DNA of 64,000 bases, from positions 496,001 through 560,000 of the forward strand of contig NZ_JAFEJA010000001.1 of assembly GCF_016919245.1 (NCBI RefSeq), written 5' to 3'. The notes below the pieces were generated by a model. The model ran no database searches. It worked only from the letters and a program-made list of their open reading frames with translations, and was not told the DNA's origin. The stretch is from Streptomyces zhihengii (GTDB lineage: Bacteria > Actinomycetota > Actinomycetes > Streptomycetales > Streptomycetaceae). How positions within the stretch are numbered: position 1 is the stretch's first letter; the number at the start of each line of letters is the position of its first letter. Positions 45,940-56,761 of the stretch are shown here, piece by piece. The position numbers were made by a program, and so were the translations under genes.

Positions 45940-48723
45940 CTATTCCCCCATGCCCCGCTGCCGCCGGTCGAGGGCGAGCCAGAGGCGGTCCCGGGTGACG
46001 GGCAGTTCGGTGAAACGGATGCCCGTGGCGTCGCACAGCGCGTTGGCGAAGGCCGGGGCGACGGGGTTGAAGGGGCTCTCGCTCATCGACTTGGCGCCGA
46101 GCGGCCCGATCGCGTCGGACGTCTCGGTGAAGTGCACCTCGGTGCGGGGCACGTCGGCGTACTGCGGGAGCCGGTAGCGGCGGAACGCGGCCGTGGTGAC
46201 CTCGCCCCGCCCGTCCACCCGCACGTTCTCGAAGAGGGTGGCGCCCAGCGCCTGGGCGACCCCGCCCTCGACCTGGCCGCGGCACTGCATGGGGTTCATG
46301 ACCTTGCCGGCGTCGGCGGCGTGGACGCTGCGCAGGATGCGGATCTCCCCGGTGCCGGGGTCGACGGCGAGACGGAACCACTGGGCGTTGAACGCCACCG
46401 AGCGCGGCGAGCCGCCCCAGTGTCCGTCGGCGGCCAGCTCGCCGGCCGCGCCGAGGGCGTGCCCCGCCTCGTACAGCTCCTTGAGGCTGACGGTCCGTCC
46501 GGCGCAGTCGACGGACTCGGCGCCCAGCACGCACAGGTGCCGGGCCACGCCCGTGTGGCGTGCGGCGAGGCCGCGCAGCCGCTCGGCCAGCGCCGTCGCC
46601 GCCAGCAGCACGGCCTTGCCTGCGACGACGGTGCCGGCCGAGCCGAAGGCGCCGGTGTCGTGCCGGACGACGTCGGTGTCGGACTGCCGGACGGTGAGCC
46701 GGTCCTCCGTGGTGTTCAGGGCGCCCGCGGTGATCTGCTGGTGGACGGTGGTGGTGCCGTTGCCGAACTCCGCCGTGCCGACGGCGATGTCGTATCTGCC
46801 GTCCTCCAGGAGGGACACCCGGGCGTCGGCGTGGTGCCCGCCCGGCGGGCCGGTGGCGATCATCGCCAGGGCGGCGCCCTGTCCGACCATCCACCCCTCG
46901 GGGGCGTCCTCGGCGCTCCGGTCCTCCTCCAGCGCGCCGCGCACCACGGACAGGCACTGGTCGAGCCCGTAGGAGGCGATGTGCAGGTCCTCCTCCTCAC
47001 CGATCGGGCTGTGCATGCCCTCGCCGGGACCGATGACGTTCTTCTCGCGGAAGGCCAGCGGATCCATGCCGAGGCGGCGGGCGAGCTCGTCCATGACGGA
47101 CTCGACCGCGAACGTGACCTGTCCGAGCCCGTAGCCGCGGAAGGCGCCGGCCGGGACGACGTTGGTGTAGACGGACCAGGCGTCGACCTTCTTGTGCGGG
47201 GCGCGGTACACGGCGAAGGACTCGCCGACGCTGTGGAACATCACCGCGGGGCCGTGGTTGCCGTAGGCCCCGGTGTTCGCCACCACCCGCATCCGCACGG
47301 CGGTGAGGGTGCCGTCCGCGCGCGCCCCCATCGTGATGCCGATGGTGAACGGGTGCCGCGTGGTCGCCCCGTGGAACTGCTCGGCGCGGGTGTACTCCAG
47401 CTTCACCGGCCGGCGCAGCCTCAGCGCGGCCAGCGTCACGATGTCCTCGGTGAGCATCTCCTGCTTGCCGCCGAACCCGCCGCCGACCCGGCCCGCCACC
47501 ACCCGCACCCCGTCCTCCGGCAGTCCGTACAGCGCGCACAGCGCCCGCCGGGTCAGGAACGGGGTCTGCGTGGAGGACCGCACCGTCAGCCGCTCGCCCG
47601 AACCGTCCTCCTTCGGCTCGAAGTACGCGACGCAGCCGTGCGTCTCCAGGCTCGCGTGCTGCACGCGCTGGGTGCGGAAGGTGCCCTCGTACACGACGTC
47701 CGCCTCGGCGAGGCCCCGTTCGACGTCCCCGATCTCGCCGTGCACCTCGCCCGCGACGTTGTCCGCGACGCGGGCGATCCGCGCCTCGGGCCCCTTGCCG
47801 GCGTGGACGACGGGGGCGCCGGGCCGCATCGCCTCCTCCGGGTCGGTGACGTGCGGCAGCACCTCGTAGGTCACCTCGATCCGGCGGCAGCCCTCCTCGG
47901 CCGCCTGCTCGCTGTCCGCGACGACGGCCGCGACCCGCTGGCCCACGTACCGCACCACGTCGTCCAGGACGCGGGTGTCGTCGGGATCCTCCGTCGGGTG
48001 CTCGTGCCGGGCGCTGGAGTAGAGGGTCGCGGGGGCGTCCTCGTGGGTGAGGACGGCGTGCACCCCGGGCACCCGCAGTGCGGCGGCGGTGTCGACGGCG
48101 AGGATGCGGGCGTGCGGGTGCGGGGAGCGCAGCAGCTTCATGTGGAGCAGTCCCGGCACCTCGACGTCGAAGGTGTAGCGCGCCGTCCCGGTGACGACCT
48201 GCGGGCCGGCGGGCGCGGCGACGTTGCGGCCCACGGCCGCTCCCGCGCAGGGCCGTTCGACGTGCCGCGTGCCGCGGACGGCGTCCTCGATCGCCCGGTA
48301 GCCGGTGCAGCGGCAGATGTTGCCCTTGAAGGCGCGGGGGAGGTCGTCGAGCTTGCCGTCGTCGTCCGGGGTGCCGCGCTCGGCCTCCAGGGCGGCCGTC
48401 GTCATCAGGAAGCCCGCGGTGCAGAAGCCGCACTGGTAGCCCTGCGCGTCGAGGAACCTCCTCTGCACGGGATGGAGTTCGCCGTCCGGCGAGGCGAGGC
48501 CCTCCACCGTGGTGACGGACCGGCCGCGCGCCCGCACGGCGGGATACAGGCAGCTGTGCACGGGCTCGCCGTCGACGTGCACGGTGCAGGCGCCGCAGTC
48601 CCCCGCGTCGCAGCCCTTCTTCACCCCGAACCAGCCGCGCTCGCGCAGGTAGGTGCGCAGACACTGGCCGGCGCGCGGCTCGTCCCGCGCGAAGCGGCCG
48701 TTGACGTGGACGCCGAAGCTCAT
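45940..48723 (-). CDS. Molybdenum hydroxylase: fused [2Fe-2S] and molybdopterin subunits (xanthine dehydrogenase family)
   Basis: A 927-aa protein; ATG 48723 overlaps the FAD-subunit stop. Residues 1-150 form the iron-sulfur subunit with C38, C43, C46, C58 for the first [2Fe-2S] and CGFC...CRC for the second. From about 155 on it is the Mo subunit (TGTARYTFDVEVPGLLHMKLLRSPHPHA...GRVGGGFGGKQEM). The catalytic Glu is kept in GPLGAKSMSESPFNPVAPAFANAL. The family oxidises purines or aldehydes. In the usual arrangement these two parts are separate genes or fused with FAD; here iron-sulfur and Mo are fused and FAD is separate. Confidence 0.92.
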   Translation of the reverse strand: MSFGVHVNGRFARDEPRAGQCLRTYLRERGWFGVKKGCDAGDCGACTVHVDGEPVHSCLYPAVRARGRSVTTVEGLASPDGELHPVQRRFLDAQGYQCGFCTAGFLMTTAALEAERGTPDDDGKLDDLPRAFKGNICRCTGYRAIEDAVRGTRHVERPCAGAAVGRNVAAPAGPQVVTGTARYTFDVEVPGLLHMKLLRSPHPHARILAVDTAAALRVPGVHAVLTHEDAPATLYSSARHEHPTEDPDDTRVLDDVVRYVGQRVAAVVADSEQAAEEGCRRIEVTYEVLPHVTDPEEAMRPGAPVVHAGKGPEARIARVADNVAGEVHGEIGDVERGLAEADVVYEGTFRTQRVQHASLETHGCVAYFEPKEDGSGERLTVRSSTQTPFLTRRALCALYGLPEDGVRVVAGRVGGGFGGKQEMLTEDIVTLAALRLRRPVKLEYTRAEQFHGATTRHPFTIGITMGARADGTLTAVRMRVVANTGAYGNHGPAVMFHSVGESFAVYRAPHKKVDAWSVYTNVVPAGAFRGYGLGQVTFAVESVMDELARRLGMDPLAFREKNVIGPGEGMHSPIGEEEDLHIASYGLDQCLSVVRGALEEDRSAEDAPEGWMVGQGAALAMIATGPPGGHHADARVSLLEDGRYDIAVGTAEFGNGTTTVHQQITAGALNTTEDRLTVRQSDTDVVRHDTGAFGSAGTVVAGKAVLLAATALAERLRGLAARHTGVARHLCVLGAESVDCAGRTVSLKELYEAGHALGAAGELAADGHWGGSPRSVAFNAQWFRLAVDPGTGEIRILRSVHAADAGKVMNPMQCRGQVEGGVAQALGATLFENVRVDGRGEVTTAAFRRYRLPQYADVPRTEVHFTETSDAIGPLGAKSMSESPFNPVAPAFANALCDATGIRFTELPVTRDRLWLALDRRQRGMGE

Positions 48724-49556
48724 CGCGCACCCTCCAGGGGGCCGGTCCCGGTCAGTTCGCGGCGGACCTCCTCGGCGAGGCGCAGGCCCATGTGCCGCCG
48801 CCACTCGGGCAGTCCGTGGATGTCGTCGAACCACTCGGCCGCCGACACGGCGGAGTCGACGGCCGCCCGGAGGTGCGCCGCCGTGGGCGGCAGCGGGAAC
48901 CAGAGGCGGAACGGGCGGGTGGTGGCCGCGGTCACCGTCACCGCGAGTGAGCCGTCCACCGGGTCGAGCGTCCCGATCACCAGCGCGGCGGAGCGGCCGA
49001 GGCCGTACAGGGACACCTGACGGAACGCCGTCCGGCACCCCAGCGCCCGTGCGGGCAGGGTCACCGACCGCAGCAACTCGCCCTCGGCGAGGTCCTTGGC
49101 CCCCTCGCCCCGTACGAAGTCGGCCGCTTTCACCTCGCGCGTCGCCCCGTCCTGTGCCAGCAGCAGGCAGCTCCCGTCGAGTGCGGCGGTCAGCGAGATC
49201 ATCGGCCCGGCCGGGAGGGCGTTGCACAGGTTGCCGCCGACCGTCGCCATGTTCCAGATCTTGAACGAGGCGAGGAAGGCCCGGCAGCACTGCTCGAACA
49301 GGGGCGCGGCGGCGGCGGGAGAACGCCGGCCGAACCGGGCGAGCTGCGCGATCGTGCAGGTGGCGGCGATCTCCAGCGAGCCGTCCGCACGGTGCGTCAG
49401 CGGCTCCCAGCCCATCCGGCTCAGGTCCACCAGCCGGCGCAGGTGCGGCTGCGGCTCGGAGAACAGATACGTCCCGCCCCCCAGCCATGCGTCGCCCGGA
49501 CGCCAGGGTTCGCGCCGGTGCGCGCCCCGTATGCCGGCGATCGTGTTCAGGTCCAT
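48720..49556 (-). CDS. FAD-binding subunit of the Mo hydroxylase
   Basis: A 278-aa protein, ATG 49556 with GGAGGG upstream. FAD-binding features are DAWLGGGTYLFSEPQP and WNMATVGGNLCNALPAGPM. It would carry electrons from the iron-sulfur clusters to NAD or oxygen. First gene of the operon; ATGA overlap with the fused subunit. Divergent from the PucR gene. Confidence 0.93.
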   Translation of the reverse strand: MDLNTIAGIRGAHRREPWRPGDAWLGGGTYLFSEPQPHLRRLVDLSRMGWEPLTHRADGSLEIAATCTIAQLARFGRRSPAAAAPLFEQCCRAFLASFKIWNMATVGGNLCNALPAGPMISLTAALDGSCLLLAQDGATREVKAADFVRGEGAKDLAEGELLRSVTLPARALGCRTAFRQVSLYGLGRSAALVIGTLDPVDGSLAVTVTAATTRPFRLWFPLPPTAAHLRAAVDSAVSAAEWFDDIHGLPEWRRHMGLRLAEEVRRELTGTGPLEGAR

Positions 49557-49781
49557 CCTGTCTGCCCTCCGAACGGTGTCTTCAGGCCAGTGAAGCCCGG
49601 GCACCGGCAGCCGCACGACTGGACGGGACCCCGGAAAACGACCACCGCCCAGCCGTCTCCCCTGGAGGATCGACCAAGAGCTGTTTTCCGTCAGGACCAT
49701 GGCATCTACGATGCAGCGACTCGTATCGGGCTCGCGAATGCGAGCACCGGTGCGGCCCCGTGATCGCGCAAGGAGCCTCGT

Positions 49782-51311
49782 ATGCACGTCGGCCATCTCC
49801 TCCGGACCGACCGTCTGGACCTGACCCTCGTCTGGGGCGACGAGGCACTGCTCGGCCAGGAGATCGCGGGGGTCACCGCGACCGATCTGGAGGACCCGGC
49901 GCGCTTCCTCCAGCCCGGCGAGATCGTGCTCAGCGGACTCGTGTGGTGGAACCGGGACGACTCGGGGGGCAAGGCGGACCGGTTCGTGGCCGCCTTGCAC
50001 CGGGCGGGAGCCGTGGCGCTCCTCGCCGGCGAGGAGACCCACGGGCACGTGCCCCGCGTACTCGCCGATGCCTGCCGCAGACACCGCATCGCCCTCATCG
50101 CCGTCCCGTCGCACACCAGCTTCCGGGCCGTCACCGAATCGGTGTACCTGCGGCAGTGGGGAGATCTCAGCGGGCGGCCCGGCGCCCACCACGCCCTGCC
50201 GGAGAACGTCCGGCTGGACCTCGACCGGGCGCTGGAGGGCGGGGAGCCGGTGGACCGGCTGCTCGACCGGGCCTTCGCCCATCTCGGCGCGCCCGCGTGC
50301 CATCTGCTCACCCCCAGCGGACGCACCGTCGCCCGCACCGCCGATGCCGCCCGGCTGGGCGCGCGCGAGGCCGTGGCGGCGCTGGGCGGTGGGCAGGGCA
50401 CGACGCTTCGTGTCGAAGCCGAGGGCACCGGCTTCGACACCTGGTACCTGCACCTGCCGGAGGCGGGACAGGTCCCGCCGAGGGCCCTCGCGGAGATATC
50501 CGAACTCCTGGGCCGGCACCGGCGCCGTGAGGACCGGCGGCGGGCGGGGCGCGGCCCGGCCGGGGCCCGGCTGATCGAGGCCGTCGGCGCCCTGCGCGCC
50601 GACACCGACCGCCTCCGGCGCGCGCTGGGCTCCTGCGGGCTGGCCGGCCGGTCCGCCTACACGGTCGTCGCCGCGGCCCTGGAACCCAACGGGGGCGCCG
50701 GCGCCGACGGCGTCGCCGCGCTCACCGAGGCCCTGAGCCACCTGCCGTCCCCCGCCTTCGCCGTCGCCCTGGGCGAGGCCGACGAGGCGACGGCGATCCT
50801 CGCGCACGAGGACGGCGCGGGCGGCGAGGTGCGCGAACGCCTGGCGGGGGTGTGGCCGCTGATCCACTCCTGCCGGCCGGAGAGCGCCTGGCATGCCGGT
50901 GTGAGCGAACCCGTCGCCGCCACGGCTCTGCCCACGGCGCTGACGCAGGCCCGGTACGGGCTCGCCGCGGCCCGTGGCGCGACACCGCCGTCGCCGCGGG
51001 TGGTCGCGCTCCGTGACCTGGGCGGGCTGGCTCCGCTCCTCGCCGGTGTCCCGGCTTCCGTGCGCGACGTCTATCGCGAGACCGCTCTGGGGCCGCTGTC
51101 GCGGGCCGGGCGAGGGTCGGGCGCCATGCTGCTGGAGACCCTGGAGACCTTCCTGGCGCACGACTGCTCCTGGGCGCGGACCGCCGAGGCCCTGCACGTC
51201 CACGTGAACACGGTCCACTACCGCGTCGAACGCATCGAGGCCCTCACCGGCCGCGACCTGTCCCGCCTCGACGACCGGGCGGACCTGCGTGCCGCGCTAC
51301 TGTGCCGCTGA
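49782..51311 (+). CDS. PucR-family transcriptional regulator
   Basis: A 509-aa regulator. N-terminal PucR domain (about 5-125; WGDEALLGQEIAGVTATDLEDPARFLQPGEIVLSG), a middle GGDEF-like domain, and the C-terminal helix-turn-helix (LLETLETFLAHDCSWARTAEALHVHVNTVHYRVERIEALTGRDLS). PucR controls purine catabolism in Bacillus. Its position divergent from the Mo-hydroxylase operon suggests it controls xanthine/purine oxidation here. Confidence 0.93.
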   Translation: MHVGHLLRTDRLDLTLVWGDEALLGQEIAGVTATDLEDPARFLQPGEIVLSGLVWWNRDDSGGKADRFVAALHRAGAVALLAGEETHGHVPRVLADACRRHRIALIAVPSHTSFRAVTESVYLRQWGDLSGRPGAHHALPENVRLDLDRALEGGEPVDRLLDRAFAHLGAPACHLLTPSGRTVARTADAARLGAREAVAALGGGQGTTLRVEAEGTGFDTWYLHLPEAGQVPPRALAEISELLGRHRRREDRRRAGRGPAGARLIEAVGALRADTDRLRRALGSCGLAGRSAYTVVAAALEPNGGAGADGVAALTEALSHLPSPAFAVALGEADEATAILAHEDGAGGEVRERLAGVWPLIHSCRPESAWHAGVSEPVAATALPTALTQARYGLAAARGATPPSPRVVALRDLGGLAPLLAGVPASVRDVYRETALGPLSRAGRGSGAMLLETLETFLAHDCSWARTAEALHVHVNTVHYRVERIEALTGRDLSRLDDRADLRAALLCR

Positions 51312-51338
51312 CCCGCCGCCGAGCCGCCCTCACCGTGT

Positions 51339-54300
51339 TCAGTAGACGTCGCGGACGTACCGCTTCTCCGCGGCGAGCCGGCGCACGTACGCGTCCGCTT
51401 CCTCGTCGCTCATCCGCCCGTGCCGGGCGACGAGTTCCCGGAGCACCCCGTCGACGTCCTTCGCCATCCGGGCCGCGTCGCCGCACACGGCGAGGTGCGC
51501 GCCGTCCCGGAGCCAGGACCACAGGGCGGCCCCGTGCTCGCGCATACGGTGCTGCACGTAGACCTTGGCCCGCTGGTCACGGGAGAAGGCGGTGTCGAGC
51601 CGGTCGAGGTGGCCGCTCGCCAGGTGGCCTTCGAGCTCCTCGCGGTAGTAGAAGTCGGTGGCTTCGCGCTGCTCGCCGAAGAACAGCCAGTTGCGGCCGG
51701 TGTGTCCGCGGGCCAGACGGTCCTCCAGGAAGCCGGCGAAGGGTGCCACACCCGTCCCGGGCCCGACCATGATCAGAGGGGCCGTGGGGTCGGCCGGTGG
51801 GCGGAAGTGCGCGGCGCGCTGCACGAAGACCTGGACCGGGCCGTCGTCGGCGTGGTCGGCGAGGTAGGCGGAGCAGACACCGGTGCGCTCGCGGCCCCGG
51901 TCGTTTCTCCAGCGGACCACGGAGACGGTGAGGCGGACCTCGTCCGGGTGGGCGAGGGGGCTGGACGAGATCGAGTACAGGCGCGGCTGGAGGCGTTTGA
52001 GGACGCCCGTCCAGTCGGCGGCCGAGGCGCGGACGGGGTACGCGCCGATGAGGTCGGCTGCCTGGAGTCCCCAGCTCCATTTGGCGAGTTCGTCCTTGTG
52101 GCCGGGGCGCAGCAGTCGTCTGAGGTCGTTGCTCCCGGTGCGGTCGGCCACGAACCGCAGCAGGTCCGGTGTGATGCGTGCGAGGTCGAACCGTGTCCGC
52201 AGGGCCTCGGCGAGCGGCAGCGGCCCGGTGTCGTCGGCGGTGACGGGCTCGGCGGGGTCGAGTCCGGTGAGGGCGAGCCATTCGGTCACGAGGCCGGCGC
52301 TGTTGGCGGGCCACACGCCGAGGGCGTCGCCCGCCTCGTAGGCCAGCTCGCCACCCCGCGTGTCGAAGGCGAACCGGCGTACCTCCTTGTGGGAGCCGGG
52401 CCGGCTCAGGAGCCGGTTCCCGACGAGGAGGGTGGGGAACGGGGAGGTCCTGGAGTACGAAACGGGGGCCGCGGACGGCGCCGACGCGGGCGCGGGCGCG
52501 GTGGCGACCCTCGGTGCCGGTGCAGGTGCCGTTGCCGTTGCCGGGACGGCAGGAGGGGACGGGGCGGCAGGAGGGGCCGGGGCGGCGAGCAGCGGGAGGA
52601 GGGCGGAGAGCCAGGCCGCGGAGCGCTCCTCGTGGTCGGGTTCGCAGTCGGTGCGCGGGTGCAGGCGGACCGCCCCGAGTTCCGCGAGCCGTTCGTCCAC
52701 GCGCCGTCCGTGACCGCAGAAGTCGTCGTAGGCGGAGTCCCCGAAGGCGAGCACGGAGAACCGCACGCCTTCCAGGCGGGGTGCTCCGGGCGAGCTGAGG
52801 GCCTGCCAGAAGGCGCTGCCGTTGTCCGGGGCGTCGCCGTCGCCGAACGTGCTCGTCAGCACCACCAGGTCGGTGTCCGCGCCGAGGTCCGCGAGGTCGG
52901 CGTCCGCCATGGGGAGCAGCGCCACGGGTCTTCCGGCCCCGGAGCACCGGGCGGCGACCGTCGTCGCGAACTCCTCGGCGGTGCCCGTCTGGGAGGCCCA
53001 CAGGACCACGAGCGGCCGGGTTTGGGCCGCGGGCTCCCCCGGTCCGTCCGCGGCCGCCCCGGCGGGCCCGGGCACGGCGGCCGGTGCCGGGGCGGCCGCG
53101 CGGGAGTACAGGCCCGCCAGCATCCCGTCCACCCAGAGGCGGCGGCCGTCGGCGAGGGGCGCCGAGGCGGGCAGGACCGGCACCCGGCCGTCGGCGGGGG
53201 CGCCCGCCAGGGCGGCCGCATAGCCGGCCAGGTAGGTGCGCTCCGGCCCGGTGAACGCCGGGGTCCCGACGTCGGCGACGCCGAGCAGGGTGGCCAGGGC
53301 GCTCGCCGGCACCCGGGTGACGGGGGCCTCGTCCCGGGCCTCCTCCGGCGCGTCCGCCGTGTCGTGCGTGGCCGGGGAAGGCGGCACGGGGGCCGTCGTC
53401 CTGGTCAGCGACACGGCGCACACCTTGAACTCGGGCTGGAAGGAGAGCGGGTCGACGGCGTCGTTGGTGACGGCGTTGACGCTGAGGTACTCGCCGAAGA
53501 GGTCGTTCCAGTGGAAGGGCGCGAAGCAGTTCCCCGGAAGGACGCGGTCGGTGACCACCGCGGGCAGCACGGCCCGGCCCCGGCGCGAGGCGATCTCCAG
53601 GTGGTCCCCTTCGGCGACGCCGAGCGTGAGGGCGTCCTCGGGGTGGATCTCGACGAAGGGGCCGGGGTCGAGCTTCACCAGTTTCGCGACCTTGCCGGTC
53701 TTCGTGAGCGTGTGCCACTGGTGCTGGAGGCGCCCGGTGTTGAGGACGAACGGGTACTCGTCGTCGGGCAGTTCGGCGGCGGGAAGGTGCGGCCGGGCGA
53801 AGAACCGGGCGCGCCCGCTCGGGGTGGGGAAGGCCAGCCGCGGGCGGCTGCCGTCCTCCCGGACGAGAAGCGTCTGGCTGACGCCGCCGTTCAGGTAGCG
53901 GACCGGATTGCGGTCCGGGCCGTCGGCCGCGGGGGCCGGCCACTGGACGGGCGTGCCGCGCAGCCGTTCGTAGGTGACACCGCGCAGGTCCCAGCCGGTC
54001 ACCGGGTTCCACGCCTGCTTGAGCTCCTCGAACACCTCCTCGGCGCAGGTGTAGCCGAAGGCGTCGGCGAAACCCATCGCGCACGCCACACGGGCGATGA
54101 GCTGCCAGTCGGGCAGCGCCTGGCCCGGCGGGTCGACGACCCCCTGGACGAGGGTGAGGTTGCGCTCGGAGTTGACCATGACGCCGTCGGACTCGGCCCA
54201 CAGCGTGGCGGGCAGCACCACGTCCGCGTAGCCGTTGGTCTCCGTCTCCGCGAACACGTCCTGTGTGACGACGAGTTCGGCGGCCTCCAGGGCCGCGATG

Positions 54301-55580
54301 ACGGTCCTGCGGTTGGCGACCGAGGCCACCGGGTTGGTGCAGATGATCCAGCAGGCCTTGATGTCCCCGGCCGCCATGCGTTCGAACATCTCGACCGTGC
54401 CGCGCCCGACGTCGGTGCGCAGTGTCCCCTCGGGGACGCCCCACAGGCCCTCGACCCGGGCGCGATCGGCGTCCACCAGCACCGACCGCTGCCCGGGCAG
54501 GCCGGGGCCCATGTAGCCCATCTCGCGCCCGCCCATGGCGTTCGGCTGCCCGGTCAGGGAGAACGGGCCGGATCCCGGCCGGCAGATCGCTCCGGTCGCC
54601 AGATGCAGGTTCACCAGTGCGTTGGTGTTCCAGGTGCCGTGGGTCGACTGGTTGAGCCCCATCGTCCAGCAGCTCATCCACTCCCCGGCCTCCCCGATCC
54701 ACCGGGCGGCCTGCCGGATGGCGTCCTCGGGGATGCCGGTGATCCCGGCGACCGCGGCGGGCGGGTAGTCGGCGAGGAAGGTGGTCATCTCCTCCCAGCC
54801 CTCGGTGAACCCGGCGACGAACTCCTCGTCCACATGCCCGTTCTCGACGAGCAGGTGCAGCAGGCCGTTGAGCAGCGCGAGGTCCGTGCCCGGGGTGATC
54901 TGGAGGAAGAGGTCGGCCTTGTCGGCGGTGGCGTTGCGCCGGGGGTCGACGACGATCAGCTTCGCCCCGGCGGCCTTGATCCGGTCCGTCATCCGCAGGA
55001 AGAGGATCGGGTGGCAGTCGGCCATGTTGGAGCCGATCACGAAGAACACGTCCGCGTGATCGATGTCCGTGTACGAACCGGGCGGACCGTCCGCGCCCAG
55101 GGACAGCTTGTAGCCGGTGCCCGCCGAGGCCATGCACAGCCGGGAGTTGGACTCGATCTGGTTCGTCCGCACGAACCCCTTGGCCAGCTTGTTCGCCAGG
55201 TACTGCGCCTCCAGCGACATCTGCCCCGAGACGTAGAACGACAGGGCGTCGGGCCCGTGCGCGTCCAGGATCGCGCGCAGTCGCGCCGCGACGTCCGCGA
55301 CGGCCGCGTCGACGTCCGTCGCGACCGGCTCGCCGCCCCGCTCGGCCCGAACCAGGGCCGTCGCCGCCCGGCCGGGGGCGGCCATCATGTCGGCGCTGGT
55401 GGCCCCCTTGGTGCACAGCCGTCCGAAGTTCGCGGGGTGGGCCCTGTCGCCGGACGCCTTCGCGGCCCGCCGCCGTCCCGTCACCGGGTCCCGCTCGATG
55501 CCGAGGACGATGCCGCAGCCGACCCCGCAGTACGAACAGGCCGTCCGCACGGACCCGGTCCCCGCTTCCCCCGACGCCAC
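51339..55580 (-). CDS. Fused nitrate reductase-flavoprotein (molybdopterin + CysJ-like reductase)
   Basis: A 1413-aa cytosolic enzyme. GTG 55580 has GGAGAGGGG upstream; the frame is open to 55658 without a better site. Order: [4Fe-4S] ([10 protein letters not shown] near 15-24 and LCTKG), bis-MGD molybdopterin domains to about 715 ([29 protein letters not shown]), a variable linker, a flavodoxin domain ([16 protein letters not shown] near 858), an Ala/Pro-rich linker at about 993-1043, FAD-binding RLYSISSSP near 1201 and NADPH-binding [16 protein letters not shown] near 1271. It should transfer electrons from NADPH through FMN/FAD to nitrate, assimilatory type. Convergent with PucR. Confidence 0.93.
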   Translation of the reverse strand: MASGEAGTGSVRTACSYCGVGCGIVLGIERDPVTGRRRAAKASGDRAHPANFGRLCTKGATSADMMAAPGRAATALVRAERGGEPVATDVDAAVADVAARLRAILDAHGPDALSFYVSGQMSLEAQYLANKLAKGFVRTNQIESNSRLCMASAGTGYKLSLGADGPPGSYTDIDHADVFFVIGSNMADCHPILFLRMTDRIKAAGAKLIVVDPRRNATADKADLFLQITPGTDLALLNGLLHLLVENGHVDEEFVAGFTEGWEEMTTFLADYPPAAVAGITGIPEDAIRQAARWIGEAGEWMSCWTMGLNQSTHGTWNTNALVNLHLATGAICRPGSGPFSLTGQPNAMGGREMGYMGPGLPGQRSVLVDADRARVEGLWGVPEGTLRTDVGRGTVEMFERMAAGDIKACWIICTNPVASVANRRTVIAALEAAELVVTQDVFAETETNGYADVVLPATLWAESDGVMVNSERNLTLVQGVVDPPGQALPDWQLIARVACAMGFADAFGYTCAEEVFEELKQAWNPVTGWDLRGVTYERLRGTPVQWPAPAADGPDRNPVRYLNGGVSQTLLVREDGSRPRLAFPTPSGRARFFARPHLPAAELPDDEYPFVLNTGRLQHQWHTLTKTGKVAKLVKLDPGPFVEIHPEDALTLGVAEGDHLEIASRRGRAVLPAVVTDRVLPGNCFAPFHWNDLFGEYLSVNAVTNDAVDPLSFQPEFKVCAVSLTRTTAPVPPSPATHDTADAPEEARDEAPVTRVPASALATLLGVADVGTPAFTGPERTYLAGYAAALAGAPADGRVPVLPASAPLADGRRLWVDGMLAGLYSRAAAPAPAAVPGPAGAAADGPGEPAAQTRPLVVLWASQTGTAEEFATTVAARCSGAGRPVALLPMADADLADLGADTDLVVLTSTFGDGDAPDNGSAFWQALSSPGAPRLEGVRFSVLAFGDSAYDDFCGHGRRVDERLAELGAVRLHPRTDCEPDHEERSAAWLSALLPLLAAPAPPAAPSPPAVPATATAPAPAPRVATAPAPASAPSAAPVSYSRTSPFPTLLVGNRLLSRPGSHKEVRRFAFDTRGGELAYEAGDALGVWPANSAGLVTEWLALTGLDPAEPVTADDTGPLPLAEALRTRFDLARITPDLLRFVADRTGSNDLRRLLRPGHKDELAKWSWGLQAADLIGAYPVRASAADWTGVLKRLQPRLYSISSSPLAHPDEVRLTVSVVRWRNDRGRERTGVCSAYLADHADDGPVQVFVQRAAHFRPPADPTAPLIMVGPGTGVAPFAGFLEDRLARGHTGRNWLFFGEQREATDFYYREELEGHLASGHLDRLDTAFSRDQRAKVYVQHRMREHGAALWSWLRDGAHLAVCGDAARMAKDVDGVLRELVARHGRMSDEEADAYVRRLAAEKRYVRDVY

Positions 55581-55742
55581 CGGAGCCCCTCTCCTCGACC
55601 TCCGTGGGACGACTCCCACGTCCATGACGATAGGAAGGGCGGATTTCCGGATGATCACGGGGCCCGCGCGGCAGGGGTTACACCGGACGCACGGCTGCCC
55701 GCGGCACGTTGTGAGGCGCGGGGAACGGGCGGTCCCGACGGC

Positions 55743-56405
55743 TCACCCCTCCAGTTCCTGTTCGATCAGCGCCCGGAACGCCTCGTAGGACCGGGGCAGC
55801 GGAATCTGCTCGCCGTCGACGAAGAACGTCGGGGTGCCCTGGACGCCGAGTGCCAGACCGTCACGCCGGTCGAGCCGGACGCGCTCTGCCGTGGCCGGGG
55901 CGTCGAGGTCGGCGTCGAAGCGGGTCATGTCCAGGCCGATCTCCCGCGCGTAGCCGCGGAAGACGTCCTCCTTGGACTCCTGGGCCTCGCCCCAGGCGGC
56001 CTGCGTGCGGAACAGCTTGTCGTACATCTCCTCGAACCTGCCCTGCCGGGCCGCGGCTTCCACGACGCGTGCGGCGAGCTCGCCGTTGCGGTGTCCGGGC
56101 AGGGGGAAGTAGCGGGCGACGAAGGTGACGCGGTCGCCGTACTCCTCCTTGAGCCGCTCGACGGCCGGATACACGGCGCCGCAGGACTCGCATTCGAAGT
56201 CGAGGAACTCGACCAGGGTCAGTTCGCTGCGCTGGGGTGAGGTCAGGCGGTGGCTGGAGTCCCGCAGGACCTTCGCGTCACCGGCGGGATCGGCCCGGAC
56301 CGACGAGGTGCCGGGGCGGTCGTCGGGGGCGACGGCGGCGAAGGTCCCGATCGCGGCGGCGAACGCGGCGACGATGACGAGGGCGATGTACAGGTGCTTC
56401 TTCAT
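55743..56405 (-). CDS. Membrane-anchored or secreted DsbA-like thioredoxin
   Basis: A 220-aa protein. ATG 56405, basic start MKKHLYIALVIVAAFAAAIG then a signal/anchor helix. Active site CESC in FLDFECESCGAVYP, and the cis-Pro loop GVQGTPTFFVDGEQI. It forms or shuffles disulfides in exported proteins. Divergent from the NlpC/P60 gene. Confidence 0.92.
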   Translation of the reverse strand: MKKHLYIALVIVAAFAAAIGTFAAVAPDDRPGTSSVRADPAGDAKVLRDSSHRLTSPQRSELTLVEFLDFECESCGAVYPAVERLKEEYGDRVTFVARYFPLPGHRNGELAARVVEAAARQGRFEEMYDKLFRTQAAWGEAQESKEDVFRGYAREIGLDMTRFDADLDAPATAERVRLDRRDGLALGVQGTPTFFVDGEQIPLPRSYEAFRALIEQELEG

Positions 56406-56761
56406 GAGCGGGGCGGCTTTCTGTCTCCCCGCACGGCCGGGCCGCGCGAGGCAGGGGAAGGGCGGCCGCGGCGGCCGCCCTCCCGGCCCGTCGGATCGGG
56501 GCGGGCCGAGCGAACGGACCACGGCGGCCCGGGACACGGAGACGTGCGGCTGCCGTGGCGGCCGCACCGCCGGCCGGGGACGGCAGGCCGTCGATTGCAC
56601 TCTATCCGTTAAGCAACTTAGTATCCGAACGTCCGGGCCGACGCCTGCGATCAGGCGCTCCGGCACACCCCGTTCCGGCGTGACCGCCCCGCTCCGGGGC
56701 GGCGCGGCGCGGACGGCTCGGCCTGTTCCGTGCAGTGGAGAGCAGAGGAGTTCACCCGACC
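56406..56761. promoter_or_regulatory. Divergent promoter region; HrdB-like promoter for the NlpC/P60 gene
   Basis: No gene lies in these 356 bp. TTGCAC (56595-56600) and TAGTAT (56619-56624), spacing 18, form a good vegetative-type promoter on the plus strand inside an unusually AT-rich patch at 56594-56632, giving a leader of about 130 nt. Confidence 0.55.

Noticed and set aside
45907..49020. 1037-aa plus-strand open frame opposite the Mo hydroxylase
   Set aside because: It is the antisense shadow of real domains (iron-sulfur, Mo, FAD); its translation has no recognisable fold and is typical high-GC antisense sequence.
51420..56240. 1606-aa plus-strand open frame opposite the nitrate reductase
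   Set aside because: The minus-strand product shows complete enzyme domains over the same span; the plus frame is Gly/Arg/Val-rich shadow.
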